Below, piece after piece: positions 1-12,000 of a stretch of 64,000 bases of DNA. The notes under the pieces were generated by a model. The model did no database searches. It saw only the letters and a list, made by a program, of their open reading frames with translations, and was not told the DNA's origin. Numbering within the stretch: position 1 is the first letter of the stretch; each line of letters starts with the position of its first letter. A program made the translations under genes and the position numbers. Origin of the DNA: AP-15 sp963700185 (GTDB lineage: Bacteria; Pseudomonadota; Alphaproteobacteria; ATCC43930; CGMCC-115725); the NCBI GenBank assembly GCA_963700185.1, contig CAVOWP010000008.1, positions 186,001 through 250,000 of the forward strand, written 5' to 3'.

Positions 1-168
1 CAGCGCCGCTTCGCGCAGCACCGTGCCAATCGCTTCGAGAACGGCGCGTTCGGGCGCCTCCGGGGTGGTCAGGATCTTGGCGCTGTAGCGGCGCCCGCCC
101 GCTTCGAGCGCCACATCGGTGAAAGTGCCGCCAATATCGACACCCAGTCTTCCGCCCTCTTCCACCAC
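1..168 (-). CDS. Hydantoinase/oxoprolinase family protein, N-terminus (partial)
   Basis: The frame enters at the window edge and shows only the first 56 residues. It contains the nucleotide-binding motif GVDIGGTFTDVAL, typical of the N-terminal domain of N-methylhydantoinase A / 5-oxoprolinase proteins, which couple ATP hydrolysis to opening of cyclic amides. GTG at 168 is chosen as start; GTG at 165 is also possible. A GAGAGGG ribosome-binding site lies just upstream. The catalytic body lies outside the window, so the substrate cannot be stated. Confidence 0.8.
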   Translation of the reverse strand, partial: MVEEGGRLGVDIGGTFTDVALEAGGRRYSAKILTTPEAPERAVLEAIGTVLREAAL

Positions 169-264
169 GCCCTCTCGTTTTCCCGGCTGTGGGGGCCGAG
201 TGTTCGCGGCGGCGGCGGCAGTGTCAATCCGCTGAACCAAAGGAGCAGGTGGCCGCTAGCGCCG

Positions 265-735
265 TCAGATTTCGCGGCCGAGGCGGCTGTCGAGCGACAG
301 CGGGCCGCCGCCGCGGATCAATATCGCGAGGACGATCAGCAGCAGATAGAGCGGCACTTCCATGCCTCCGTTAGCCCAGAACCAGCCCCGCTGAATCGTG
401 ACGTAGAACGCTGCGACAAACATGAAGCCGGCGAACAATGCCGCTACCGGCCGCGTGAATAAGCCAAGGATCAGGCAGATACCGCCGAAGAACTCCAGGC
501 AGGCGATGTAATAGGCCCAGAACAATGACGGGTGGAACCCCAGTTTGTCAAAGCCGGCGGCGATTTTCACAATATCTCCGCCCCAGAACCCGAACAGCTT
601 CTGCATGCCGTGCGGCAGAAAAAAGAACCCGGTCGCGGCACGCACCAGCGGCCAGCTGTAGGTCTCGAGAGCCGCATAGATGCTGCCCAGGGCGGGGACC
701 ACGTAACGCGGCCGGTCCATGCTTTGGTAAGCCAT
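265..735 (-). CDS. DoxX family membrane protein
   Basis: A 156-residue protein with four hydrophobic segments and the DoxX-type motifs GFFFLPHGMQKLFG near residue 40 and LEFFGGICLILGLFTR in the middle. DoxX proteins are small inner-membrane proteins of uncertain biochemical role, some linked to thiosulfate:quinone oxidoreductase or redox stress. It lies 76 bases downstream of the efflux channel gene on the same strand and may be read with it. An upstream AGGGAGGAGAG fits a ribosome-binding site. The family is clear; the function here is not. Confidence 0.85.
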   Translation of the reverse strand: MAYQSMDRPRYVVPALGSIYAALETYSWPLVRAATGFFFLPHGMQKLFGFWGGDIVKIAAGFDKLGFHPSLFWAYYIACLEFFGGICLILGLFTRPVAALFAGFMFVAAFYVTIQRGWFWANGGMEVPLYLLLIVLAILIRGGGPLSLDSRLGREI

Positions 736-811
736 CTCTCCTCCCTTTCACGGTCATTAACCAATTCTACCGCATCCGCGCGATTTGCGGATCACAATGG
801 CTTGAGCGGCC

Positions 812-2312
812 TCAGCGGGCACTTACCTCGGGTATCGGTGGCGGCAGCGGGCTGAAATTTAGCGGAGCGTCCTCGTCGATGCGCTCGCGGCTCGGCAATT
901 GCGCGGCGTCCCAGCCGCCGCCCAGTGCCTGGATCAGCGCCGCGCTGGCGACCAGCCGGCTCTGCCGGATATTGACGGCCGTCTCGGCGTTGGCCAGCGC
1001 TGTCTGATCGGCCACGATAACACTGGTAAACGCGACGGTGCCGGCCAGATACTGGTTGTTGAGGATCCGCGCGGCCTCGAATGCCGCGGCCACGGCCTTG
1101 TCCTGAACCTCGGCTTCCTGGGCGAAAATGCGCAGAGCGGCGAGCTGGTCCTCGACCTGCTGGAAGGCCGTCAGCACGGTCTGCCGGTAATTCGCGACGT
1201 CTTGGTCGAAGACGGCGCTGGCCTCCTCGACTTGGGCGCTGCGCGCGCCGGCGTCGAATACGGTCTGCACGAGGGTCGAGCCGAATGCCCAGAAGCGGCT
1301 CGTAGTGGCCAACAGACGGTTCAACGTCAACGCCGAAGTCCCGTAATCGCCCGTAAGAGAGATATTGGGATAAAACGCCGCCACGAAAACGCCGATCTGG
1401 GCATTGGAGGCCGCCATCAACCGCTCTGAGGCGGCGATGTCCGGGCGGCGCTCCAACAGCGCGGACGGCATCTCTGGCGGTATCACCGGCACCGCGATCA
1501 TCGCTTCCGTCGGCGGGATCGAAAATTCGGCGGGCGGCTTGCCGATCAGAACCGCGATCGCGTGCTCGAGCTGGGCGCGGGTCACCCCGACTGCGATCGC
1601 CTGCGCTTGGGTGCTCTCGAGTTGCGCCTCGGCCTGGGAGACGGCCGACTGGTCCGTGGTGCCGCTCTGATACTGGTTCCGGGTGATGCGCAGCGATTTC
1701 GGCATAATACGAGGCCACCGCGTCGAGCAAGCGCTTCAGCTCGTCTGATGTCCTCAGCTGCAGATAGTCGCTGGCCAACGAGCCTTGAGCCGACAGGCGC
1801 GCGCTGGCGAGATCGCCGGCGCTCGCCTGAGCGCTCGCGACATCGCCTTCGACGGTACGGCGGATCCGCCCCCACAGATCCGGCGTCCAGCTCGCCGACG
1901 TGGAGGTGCTGAACGAGCTGCTGGTGAACCCGGATCGGCCGGCCCCCGTGCTGCTGCTGGAGCCGCCGCCGGTTCGCTGGCGCTGCGCGCTCGCATTCAG
2001 ATCAACGGTCGGAAAGAAGGCTGCGCGGGCCTGGGCGACAATCCATTCCGCCTGCTGGAACGCCGCCTCGGCAGCCACGAGGTTCTGGTTGGAGATGTCG
2101 ATTTGCTTTTCGAGATCGGCGAGCAGCGGATCCTTGTAAACCGACCACCAGGCGCCGCGGTCGATCGCGTCGAGCGGCTCTCCGACCTTCCAGCCGGCCT
2201 CCTTGTATTGGGCCGGCACCGGGGCGCTCGGCCGCCTGTAATCGGGGCCGACCGTGCATGCGGAGAGCAGCACTACCGCGGTTAGAACGCCGATGAGGCG
2301 CGCGCGTTTCAT
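812..2312 (-). pseudogene. RND efflux outer-membrane lipoprotein (NodT/OprM type), frame broken
   Basis: The N-terminal part (from 2312) has a lipoprotein signal with lipobox LLSAC followed by TVGPDYRRP, the usual start of NodT/OprM channels. It forms the TolC-like trimeric duct that completes an RND pump across the outer membrane. Near position 1700 the frame shifts by one extra base. The second half continues in another frame as KSLRITRNQYQSGTTDQSAV and runs to the stop at 812 with intact family motifs (LLERRPDIAASER, FYPNISLTGDYG). Both halves together give a full-length family member of about 500 residues. The break is either a recent lesion or a base error. The gene is the last of the efflux operon, 30 bases after the pump gene. 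Confidence 0.85.
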
Positions 2313-2342
2313 CCCCCCTCGCGGCTATGGTCGCTTAGCGGC

Positions 2343-5300
2343 TCATTCCCCCGGTTCGGGGATACGGCCCGAGTAGAAGCGCGGATGGCGGATCCGCCAA
2401 CGGCGCCCGCCCCACAGACGCAAGCGATCGAGATAGAGGTAGATGACCGGCGTCGTGTAAAGGGTGAGCAATTGACTGACGATCAGCCCGCCGACAATCG
2501 TAATACCGAGCGGGCGGCGCAGTTCGGAGCCTTCGCCGAAGCCGATCGCCAGCGGCAAGGCGCCGAGCATCGCCGCCATCGTCGTCATCATGATTGGCCG
2601 GAAGCGTTTGAGGCAGGCCTCATAGATTGCCTCGCGCGAGCTCAAGCCCAGGCTGCGCTCGGCATCGAGAGCGAAATCGATCATCATGATCGCGTTCTTT
2701 TTCACGATCCCGATCAGCAATATGACGCCGATCAGCGCCACGATGCTGAACTCGGTATCGGTGACGATCAACGCGAGTACTGCGCCGACCCCGGCCGACG
2801 GCAACGTCGAAAGGATCGTGATCGGGTGGACGTAGCTCTCATAAAGCGTGCCCAGCACGATATAGACCGCAAGCAGCGCAGCGGCGATCAGAACCGGCTC
2901 ATCAGCAAGCGATTTCTCAAAGGCTCTGGCGCTGCCCTGGAAGCCGCCGTGAATCGACGCCGGTAAGTGAAGCTGCCGGATCTGATCTTCGATCGCCGTC
3001 GTCGCCTGGCTGAGCGAGACGCCCGGCATGAGGTTGAACGAGATCGACGCGGCGACAGACAGATTTTCGTGATTGACCGAGAGCGGCGTATTGCCCGGCT
3101 GAAAATGGGCGATCGCGGAGAGGGGTACCATGGTTTCTTGAGACGTGCTGACCGCGGCACCCGTCGAGGTGGCGCCGTGACCGTTATTGGCCAGGGCGTT
3201 GTTCGCCAGGTTGCGCGCAGGATCGCCGGCGATCTGAGCGGTCGTCCCTGCGGCGCCGCTCCTGCTATTCCGACCCGGCGCCTTGGCGAACAGTGTTCCG
3301 GTCAGCGGCTCAGTCGACTGCGTGCCGCTGACCGAGCCTCCGCTGGTGCTGACATAGATCTGGTTCAAGGTTTCGGGATTCTGCCGGAACTCGGGCGCCA
3401 CCTCCATGACGACGTGGTATTGGTTCTGCGCCGCGTAGATAGTCGATACCTGGCGTTGGCCGAATGCATCGTAGAGGGTGTTATCGATCTGACCAACCGT
3501 AAGCCCGAGCCGAGCCGCGCTGCTGCGGTCGATGATCAGATCCGTCTCAAGCCCGTGCAGCCGCTGGTCGAGAGTGACCCACTTCAAAAGCGGCACTTTT
3601 CTCAACACGGCCTCGACTTTGGGCCCCCAGTCGAAAATGTCTTCGATGTTGTCGCCCAAAAGGGTGTACTGGTATTGGCTCCAATGCTCGCCGAGCCAGA
3701 TGTCCTGGATCCCGGCAAACCAGGAATCGGCGCCCATCTCGTCGATCTTCCGATGCAGACGGTCCATCACCTGCTGGACCGACACATCGCGCTCGGACAG
3801 CGGTTTCAGCACTGCGAACACTGCGCCGTCATTCGTCCACCCTGTCGAGCCGCCTACGGTCTGGACCGCCGGGTCCCGATGGATAATTTCGAGAGACTGG
3901 GTCAGCTTCTGCTGTATCAGCCGAGACGAGCTGCTTTGGTCCGCCCAGACGCCACCCCTGATCAACCCGTTGTCCTGCAGCGGAACAAATCCCTTGGGAA
4001 CAATCACAAAAAGCCAAATGGCGGAACCTAGCGTCATGCACAGGCTCAACATGACGAGCGCCGGCCATCGCAGTACTCGGCGCAGAATGCAGCCGTGCAC
4101 GCTCAGCAACGCCCCGAAGATACGCTCGCCCGCTCGGTTCAGCCGCCCAGAGGCCCGTTCACATCGGGCGGCCAGCAGATAGGCGCACATCATCGGGGTC
4201 GTCGTCAGCGAGACTATCAGCGAGATCACGATCGCCACCGAAAGGGTCACCGCGAACTCGCGAAACATCCGGCCGATAATGCCTCCCATCAGCAAAATCG
4301 GCACAAAGACTGCGATTAGCGAAAGGCTCATAGCCAAGACCGTAAACGCGACCTCGCGAGCGCCTTGCAGAGCGGCTTGCATCCGCGTCATTCCGGCCTC
4401 GATGTGCCGCGTTACGTTTTCCAGCACGACGATCGTATCGTCGACCACTAATCCGGCCGAAATCGTCAGCGCCATCAGCGACAGGTTGTTGAGGCTATAG
4501 CCCAACAGGTACATCACGCCGAAGGTGCCGATCAGTGACACCGGTAACGCCACGCTCGGGATCAGGATCGCACGCAAATTGCGCAGGAACACGAACACGA
4601 CGAGGACGACCAGACAGATGGCGATGACGAGCGCGCGCTCTACGTCATGCAGTGAGGCCTTAATCGTCACGGTCCGGTCCATTGTCAGCTCGAGCCGGAT
4701 GGCCGTAGGGATCGACGCCGCGATCTGTGGCAGGATTGACTTGACGCGATCGACCGTGTCGATGATGTTTGCAGCCGGCCGCCGGTACAGCGTTACCAAA
4801 ACTGCCGGTTTCCCATTCAACAGCCCAAGGTTGCGCAAATTTTCGACCGAATTGCGGACTTCGCCGACATCGGTCAGCCGCACCGGCGCGCCGTTGCGAT
4901 AGGCGATTACTAACGGGCGGTAATCGTCGGCGCGGTTCGCCTGGTCATTGGTATAGATCTGAAACCGGCGGTTACCTTCTTCGATGACGCCCTTGGGGGT
5001 GCGGGCATTGGCGGAGGCGAGCGCAGCGCGGACGTCTTCGAGCCCGATACCATACTTGAACAGCGCGAGCGGGTTCAGCTCGACCCGCACCGCCGGCAGA
5101 GAGCTGCCGCTGATCGTCACCTGGCCGATGCCGTCGATTCGAGAGAGCGCCTGCTGCACCACGGTCGATGCGGCATCGTAGATCTGCCCCCGCGTCAGCG
5201 TGTCCGAGGTCATCGCGAGGATCGCGATCGGCGGGCCTGTGGGGTTGGCTTTGTGGTAGGTCGGGTTCCGGCGCAGACTGGTCGGCAGGTCGGCACGCGC

Positions 5301-5643
5301 CGCATTGATTGCAGACTGAACATCGCGGGCCGCGCCGTCGATGTTCCGATTGAGGCCGAATTGCAGCGTAATCCAAGTCTGACCGACTGAACTCTCCGAG
5401 TTCATCTCGGTGACATCAGCAATTACTCCGAGATGGCGTTCGAGCGGCGTCGCAACGGTCGCCGCCATCGTTTGGGGGCTCGCCCCCGGCATTGTCGCAA
5501 CCACCGAAATTGCGGGGAAATCGATTTGCGGCAGTGGCGCTACAGGAAGCTTCAGGTAAGCGAAAAACCCGGCGAGGGCTATGCCGAGAGTGAGCAGCGT
5601 GGTCGCGACCGGCCGCTCGACGAACGGCGCCGAAAGACTTCAC
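2343..5643 (-). CDS. RND efflux pump permease (MdtB/MdtC-like), copy 1, break at codon 2
   Basis: Inner-membrane proton/drug antiporter of the HAE1-RND family. From 5504 the frame is open for 1053 residues. Homologous sequence (SAPFVERPVATTLLTLGIA) continues in frame upstream to a TGA at 5642-5640. GTG at 5643, with AGAGGG upstream, would start it if one A after GTGA were removed, so the first transmembrane helix seems intact but lacks an in-frame start. The TM4 acidic pair (GLVVDDTIVVLEN) is present. It closely resembles the next gene upstream and ends with the same C-terminus (YSGRIPEPGE), marking a tandem duplicate. A Gly/Ala/Thr-rich stretch of about 65 residues is inserted in the periplasmic region just before VPLSAIAHF. 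Confidence 0.85.
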
Positions 5644-5686
5644 TGCCTGGCGCCCTCTGCGCTGCCAGTGTCGCCGCGACACATGC

Positions 5687-8600
5687 TCATTCGCCGGGTT
5701 CGGGGATGCGGCCCGAGTAGAAGTGCGGATGGCGGATCCGCCAACGGCGCCCGCCCCACAGACGCATGCGGTCGAGATAGAGGTAGATCACCGGCGTCGT
5801 GTACAGGGTGAGCAATTGGCTGACGATCAGCCCGCCGACAATCGAAATACCGAGCGGGCGACGCAGTTCGGAACCCTCGCCGAAACCGATCGCCAGCGGC
5901 AACGCGCCGAGCATCGCGGCCATCGTCGTCATCATGATCGGCCGGAAGCGTTTGACGCAGGCCTGATAGATCGCCTCGCGCGAGGTCAACCCAAGGGTGC
6001 GCTCGGCGTCGAGCGCGAAATCGATCATCATGATCGCGTTCTTCTTGACGATCCCAATCAGCAGGATGACGCCGATCAGCGCCATGATGCTGAACTCGGT
6101 ATTCGTCGCGATCAGCGCCAGCACCGCCCCGACCCCGGCCGACGGCAAGGTCGACAAGATCGTGATCGGGTGGATATAGCTTTCATAGAGAACGCCCAGC
6201 ACGATATAGACGGCGAGCAGCGCAGCGGCAACGAGAAGCGGCTCGTTTTCGAGCGATTTCTGGAACACCGCGGCGGTACCTTGAAAGCTGCCATGGATCG
6301 ACGCCGGCACACCGAGCCGGCGCATCTGATCGTCGATCGCCGCCGTCGCCTGACTGAGCGAGGCGCCCGGCGCGAGATTGAACGAGATCGTCGACGCGAC
6401 GAATAGATTTTGGTGATTGACGGCGAGCGGCGTGTTGCCCGGACCGAAATGGGCAAAGGCGGAAAGCGGCACCATCGTCTCGTGGGAGGTGCTGACCGGA
6501 GCGCCCGTCGAGGTGGCACCGTGGCCGGTGTTGGCTAGAGAATTGTTGGCCAGATTGCGCGCCGTGTCGCTGGCGATCTGCGCGGTGGTGGTCTGTGCAC
6601 TGGCGCTATTTGCGGGCGGCACTTTGGTCAGGACCGTTCCGGCAAGGGCATTGGTCGCTTTCGTGCCGCCAACTGAGCCGCCGCTGGTGCTGACATAAAT
6701 CTGATTCAAGGTGTCGGGGTTCTGCCAGAATTCGGGCGCCACCTCCATGATGACATGGTATTGGTTTTGCGCCGCGTAGATCACCGATACTTGACGTTGG
6801 CCGAAGGCATCGTAGAGAGTATTGTCGATCTGGCTGACCGTGAGCCCGAACCGCGCGGAGGTCCCGCGGTCGATGATCAGATCGGTCTCGAGCCCCTTTT
6901 GCTGCTGATCGAGATTGACGTCGGTCAAGAGGGGCACTTTCTGCAACGCAGCTTCAAGCTTCGGCGCCCACTCATAGATGTCGTTGGCGTCGTCACCTTG
7001 CAGCGTGTACTGGTACTGCGCGTTGTTGGGGCGCGCCCCGGCACGGATGTCCTGCGCCCCCTGCAAGTAGAGCCGGGCGCCCGCGACCTCGTTGAACTTG
7101 GGCCGCAACCGGCCCATCACCTGCTGCATCGACACCTGGCGCTCGGCCAACGGTTTCAGTACCACGAACACGAACCCGGAATTGGTCTGGCCGCCGCCGG
7201 GGGTAAACGCACTGACACTCTGGACCGCGGGATCGTGGCGTATAATGTCGACGAACCGGGTGAGCTTTTGTTCCATCAGCTGGAAAGAGATGCTCTGGTC
7301 GGCCTGGATGCCGCCGAACATCAATCCGATGTCCTGAGTGGGAAAGAATCCCTTCGGAACAATCTTGACGAGGTAGAAACCCAGGCACAGCGTCGTCAAC
7401 AGGCTCAGCATCACGAGGGATGGCCATTGCAATGCACGGCGCAAGCTGCGGTCATACAAGTTCAGGATCCCGGCGAAAGCACGCTCGCTGGCCCAATAGA
7501 GCCGCCCGTGCTCTCGCTCGGGTCGATCGGCGAGAAGGTAGGCGCACATCATAGGGGTCGTCGTCAAAGAGACGGCCAGCGAAATCATGATGGCGATCGA
7601 CAAGGTCATCGCGAACTCACGGAACAGCCGTCCGACGATGCCGGCCATCAACAAGATCGGAACAAAGACGGCGATGAGCGACAGGCTCATCGACAGCACC
7701 GTAAAGGCGACTTCGCCGGCGCCCTGAAGCGCTGCTTGCATTCGCGTCTTGCCGGCTTCGATGTGCCGCGTAACGTTTTCGAGCACGACTATCGCATCAT
7801 CGACGACAAAACCGGTCGAGATCGTCAGCGCCATCAATGATAGATTATCGAGGCTGTAGCCCAGCAGATACATCACCCCGAAGGTGCCGATCAGCGAGAC
7901 CGGCACAGCGACGCTCGGGATCAGGGTCGCGCGCAAATTCCGCAAGAATGCGAAAACGACGAGGACAACGAGAATAATCGCGATGATCAGCGTGCGCTCG
8001 ACGTCGTGCAGCGAAGTCCGGATCGTGATCGTCCGGTCCAATGTCAATGCGACGTTGATGGCGCTCGGGATCGAGGCCTCGAGCTGCGGTAAGATCGCTT
8101 TGACGCGATCGACCGTATCGATGATGTTGGCGCCCGGTTGTTTGTAAAGAAAGACCAGAACCGCCGGTTTGCCGTTCGAGAGCCCCTGATTGCGCAGATT
8201 TTCGACCAAGTCGCGCACTTCCCCGACATCGGTCAGCCGCACCGGCGAGCCGTCGCGATAGGCGACGATCAGCGGGCGGTAATCGGCGGCGTGGTTTGCC
8301 TGGTCGTTGGTGTAGATCTGGAACCGGCGGTCCTCCTCTTCGATGGCGCCCTTGGGACTGTGCGCGTTGGCCGAGGCGAGCGCGGCGCGCACGTCTTCCA
8401 GACCGATCCCGTATTTGAACAGTGCGAGCGGATTGAGCTCGACGCGCACCGCCGGCAATGAAGCGCCGCTGATCGCGACCTGACCGATGCCGTCGAGCTG
8501 CGACAATGCTTGCTGTACGACCGTCGAGGCGGCGTCGTAGATCTGGCCGCGCGTGAGCGTAGCCGAAGTCATCGCCAGGATCGCGATCGGCGCATCGGCC

Positions 8601-9001
8601 GGGTTGACCTTGCGATAGGTGGGGTTGGTGCGCAGGCTGGTCGGCAGATCCGCGCGCGCCGCGTTGATCGCCGCCTGAACGTCCCGCGCGGCGCCATCGA
8701 TATTCCGGTTGAGACTGAATTGCAGCGTGATACGGGTCGTGCCGACCGTGCTCTGCGACGTCATTTCGGTGACGTCGGCTATGATGCCGAGATGGCGTTC
8801 GAGCGGCGTCGCCACGGTCGTCGCCATCGTGTCCGGGCTCGCCCCCGGCATCGTCGCAAACACCGATATCGTCGGGAAATCAACCTGCGGCAGCGGCGCG
8901 ACAGGCAGCTTCAGATAAGCAAAAAACCCGGCGAGCGCGATGCCGATGGTCAGCAGCGTGGTGGCGACCGGCCGTTTGATGAACGGCGCCGACGGGTTCA
9001 C
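5687..9001 (-). CDS. RND efflux pump permease (MdtB/MdtC-like), copy 2
   Basis: A full-length 1104-residue RND pump. It starts with the cytoplasmic/TM1 motif APFIKRPVATTLLT, has GFVVDDAIVVLEN in TM4 for proton relay, and the paired large periplasmic loops of HAE1 transporters. Its GTG start overlaps the stop of the upstream pump gene by four bases (GTGA), so the two are probably translationally coupled. Copy 1 follows after 43 bases. Like copy 1 it carries the Asn/Ala/Thr-rich periplasmic insert (about 6460-6690), which the third pump lacks. It likely pairs with another RND subunit as in MdtB2C heteromers; the drug range cannot be read from sequence. Confidence 0.92.
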   Translation of the reverse strand: MNPSAPFIKRPVATTLLTIGIALAGFFAYLKLPVAPLPQVDFPTISVFATMPGASPDTMATTVATPLERHLGIIADVTEMTSQSTVGTTRITLQFSLNRNIDGAARDVQAAINAARADLPTSLRTNPTYRKVNPADAPIAILAMTSATLTRGQIYDAASTVVQQALSQLDGIGQVAISGASLPAVRVELNPLALFKYGIGLEDVRAALASANAHSPKGAIEEEDRRFQIYTNDQANHAADYRPLIVAYRDGSPVRLTDVGEVRDLVENLRNQGLSNGKPAVLVFLYKQPGANIIDTVDRVKAILPQLEASIPSAINVALTLDRTITIRTSLHDVERTLIIAIILVVLVVFAFLRNLRATLIPSVAVPVSLIGTFGVMYLLGYSLDNLSLMALTISTGFVVDDAIVVLENVTRHIEAGKTRMQAALQGAGEVAFTVLSMSLSLIAVFVPILLMAGIVGRLFREFAMTLSIAIMISLAVSLTTTPMMCAYLLADRPEREHGRLYWASERAFAGILNLYDRSLRRALQWPSLVMLSLLTTLCLGFYLVKIVPKGFFPTQDIGLMFGGIQADQSISFQLMEQKLTRFVDIIRHDPAVQSVSAFTPGGGQTNSGFVFVVLKPLAERQVSMQQVMGRLRPKFNEVAGARLYLQGAQDIRAGARPNNAQYQYTLQGDDANDIYEWAPKLEAALQKVPLLTDVNLDQQQKGLETDLIIDRGTSARFGLTVSQIDNTLYDAFGQRQVSVIYAAQNQYHVIMEVAPEFWQNPDTLNQIYVSTSGGSVGGTKATNALAGTVLTKVPPANSASAQTTTAQIASDTARNLANNSLANTGHGATSTGAPVSTSHETMVPLSAFAHFGPGNTPLAVNHQNLFVASTISFNLAPGASLSQATAAIDDQMRRLGVPASIHGSFQGTAAVFQKSLENEPLLVAAALLAVYIVLGVLYESYIHPITILSTLPSAGVGAVLALIATNTEFSIMALIGVILLIGIVKKNAIMMIDFALDAERTLGLTSREAIYQACVKRFRPIMMTTMAAMLGALPLAIGFGEGSELRRPLGISIVGGLIVSQLLTLYTTPVIYLYLDRMRLWGGRRWRIRHPHFYSGRIPEPGE

Positions 9002-12000
9002 CGGCTGCTGCCCTCTGTGACTGCCTCGCCGCGATTGAACCGGCTGCGCAGCGCGCCGCCCAGCCGGTCGAAGCCGAGATAGATGACCGGTGTCGTGAAC
9101 AAGGTCAGCAACTGGCTGAAAATCAGACCGCCGACGATCGTCACCCCCAACGGGTGGCGCAATTCCGAGCCGGTTCCGCTGCCGAGCATCAGCGGCAGCG
9201 CAGCAAAAAGCGCCGCCATCGTCGTCATCAGGATCGGCCGGAAGCGCAGCAGACAGGCCTGATAGATCGCTTCACGCGGCAATTTTCCTTCGTTCCGCTC
9301 GGCGTCGAGCGCGAAGTCGACCATCATGATCGCGTTCTTTTTGACGATGCCGATCAGCAAAATGATGCCGATGATCGCTATGACGCTGAGATCGCTGCCA
9401 TCGATCATCAGCGCCAATAGCGCTCCAACCCCGGCGGAAGGCAATGTCGACAGGATCGTGATCGGGTGGATAAAGCTCTCGTAGAGCACCCCCAGTACGA
9501 TGTACATCGTAACGATGGCGGCGATGATCAGCACGAGCTCGTTGCCGAGGGCGGCCTGGAATGCCAGAGCCGCCCCTTGGAACACGGTTATCATGCTGGC
9601 CGGCATGCCGATTTCCTGCTCGGTTTGCTTGATCGCATCGACCGCCTCGCCGAGGGATGCGCCTTGCGCGAGGTTGAACGAGACAGTGGTCGACGGAAAT
9701 TGGCCGAGATGATTGATCTCCAACGGAGCCGTCTGCTCCTCGACTTGTGCGATCGCCGACAGCGGGACTTGGCCATTGGTCGCAGTCGATGACGGCAGAT
9801 AAATCTGCCCCAGCGAGCTCAAGGATTTCTGCAAGTCGGGGTCGGCTTCCAGAATGACCCGGTACTGGTTCGATTGGGTGAAGATCGTCGAGACGATGCG
9901 CTGGCCGAACGAATTGTAAAGCGCGTTGTCGACGGTGGCAGGGGTGATGCCGAAGCGCGCGGCGGTCGGACGGTCGATCTGAATGTAGGCCGAAAGGCCG
10001 TTCTCGGCGTAGTTGCTAGAGACGTCCTCGAGCTGCGGCAATTGCTGCAGACGCTCGAGTAATTTCGGAACCCAGGTCGAGAACTCATTGGGATTGGCGT
10101 CTTCCAGGACGAACTGATATTGGGAGCGGCTGACCGTCGCGTCGATGGTCAGATCCTGGACCGGCTGCATGTAGAGGGAGATGCCTGCAACATCTTGCGT
10201 CTCGCGCTCCAGCCGCCGGATCACGTCACTGGCCGAGGCGTGGCGTTCGTCGCGCGGCTTCAGATTGATCAGAAACCGTCCTGTGTTGAGCGTCGAGTTG
10301 GTGCCGTCGACCCCGATAAAGGAAGACAGGCTCACGACGTCGGGGTCCTTGAGGATGGCTGCGGCCAACGTCTGCTGGCGTTGCGCCATTGCCTCGAAGG
10401 AGACCGACGGCTCGGCCTCCGAGATCCCCTGGATGAGCCCGGTGTCCTGGACGGGGAAAAAACCCTTGGGGATCACGATATAGAGAAACACCGTGAGACC
10501 GAGCGTGCCGACCGCCACCAGCAAGGTCAGCGGCTGATGGTCGAGCACCCAGTTCAGCAGCCTGCCGTATTGCGCGATCAGCGCGTCGAACCATTCCTGG
10601 CTCTCGCGTGCCACCAGTGACAATTCCGATGCACGCCGGTGGCGCAGGATCCTGGCGCACATCATCGGAACGAGCGTCAATGCGACAACGGCGGAGATGA
10701 CGATGGTGACCGCGAGGGTGATCGCGAACTCGCGGAACAGACGGCCGACCACATCGGGCATGAAGAGGAGCGGGATCAATACCGCGATCAGCGATACGGT
10801 CAGCGAGATGATCGTAAACCCGATCTGTTCGGAGCCCTTCAACGCCGCCTGGAGCGGCGGGTCACCCGCCTCGATATAGCGCGAGACGTTCTCGATCATG
10901 ACGATCGCGTCGTCGACGACGAACCCCGTGGCAATCGTCAATGCCATGAGCGACAGGTTGTTGAGGCTGAACCCCGCAAGATACATCACCGCCAGGGTAC
11001 CGACGAGCGAGAGCGGCACCGATAAACTCGGAATCAGAGTCGCCGACGGGCTGCGGAGAAACACAAAAATTACGATCACGACCAGGACCACGGCAAGGCC
11101 GAGCTCGAACTCGACATCGGCTACCGAGGCGCGGATCGTGGTGGTGCGGTCGGTCAGCACCGCAACGTCGACCGCCGAGGGAAGCGCCGCTTTCAGCTGC
11201 GGCAGGAGCGCCTGGATGCGGTCGACGACCTCGATGACATTGGCGCCGGGCTGCCGCTGAATATTGACGATAACCGCCTCGTCCGTGTTCATCCACGCGG
11301 CAAGCTTGGTATTCTCGGCGCCTTCGGTGGCGCGCGCGACATCCGACAGCTTAACCGGCGCGCCGTTCCGGTAAGCCACGACCAAATCGTTGTAGTCGGA
11401 CGGCTTTCTGATCTGATCGTTGGCGTTGATCGTGTAGGCCCGGCTCGGCCCGTCGAAATTGCCTTTAGGCGTGTTGACGTTGGCATTGGCGAGCGTCGTA
11501 CGCAGATCGTCGATGTTGAGGCCGTAGGCGGCAAGCTGGCGGTAATTCGCCTGGATGCGCACCGCCGGCCGGTGCCCGCCGCTGATGCTGACCAAACCGA
11601 CCCCCGGCAATTGCGAGATTTTTTGCGCGAGACGGGTGTCGGCGAGATCCTCGACCTGGGTCAGCGGCATCGTCTTGGAGGTCAGCGCCAAGGTCAGGAT
11701 CGGCGCGTCTGCGGGGTTGACCTTGGCATAGATCGGCGGCGCCGGCAGATCCGACGGCAACAGGTTGCCGGCTGCGTTGATCGCCGCCTGGACTTCCTGC
11801 TCGGCCACGTCGAGACTGAGGTCGAGGCTGAACTGCAGGGTGATGACCGACGCTCCCGCCGAGCTCGTCGAGGACATCTGGTTGAGCCCCGGCATTTGGC
11901 CGAACTGGACTTCGAGCGGCGCGGTGACCGAGGAGGTCATCACATCGGGACTGGCGCCCGGATAAAAGGTCTGCACCTGGATCGTCGGATAATCGACCTC

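Noticed and set aside
525..2285. Long arginine/proline-rich frames opposite the efflux genes
   Set aside because: They are antisense shadows of GC-rich coding sequence with no family motifs, ribosome-binding sites or sensible composition.
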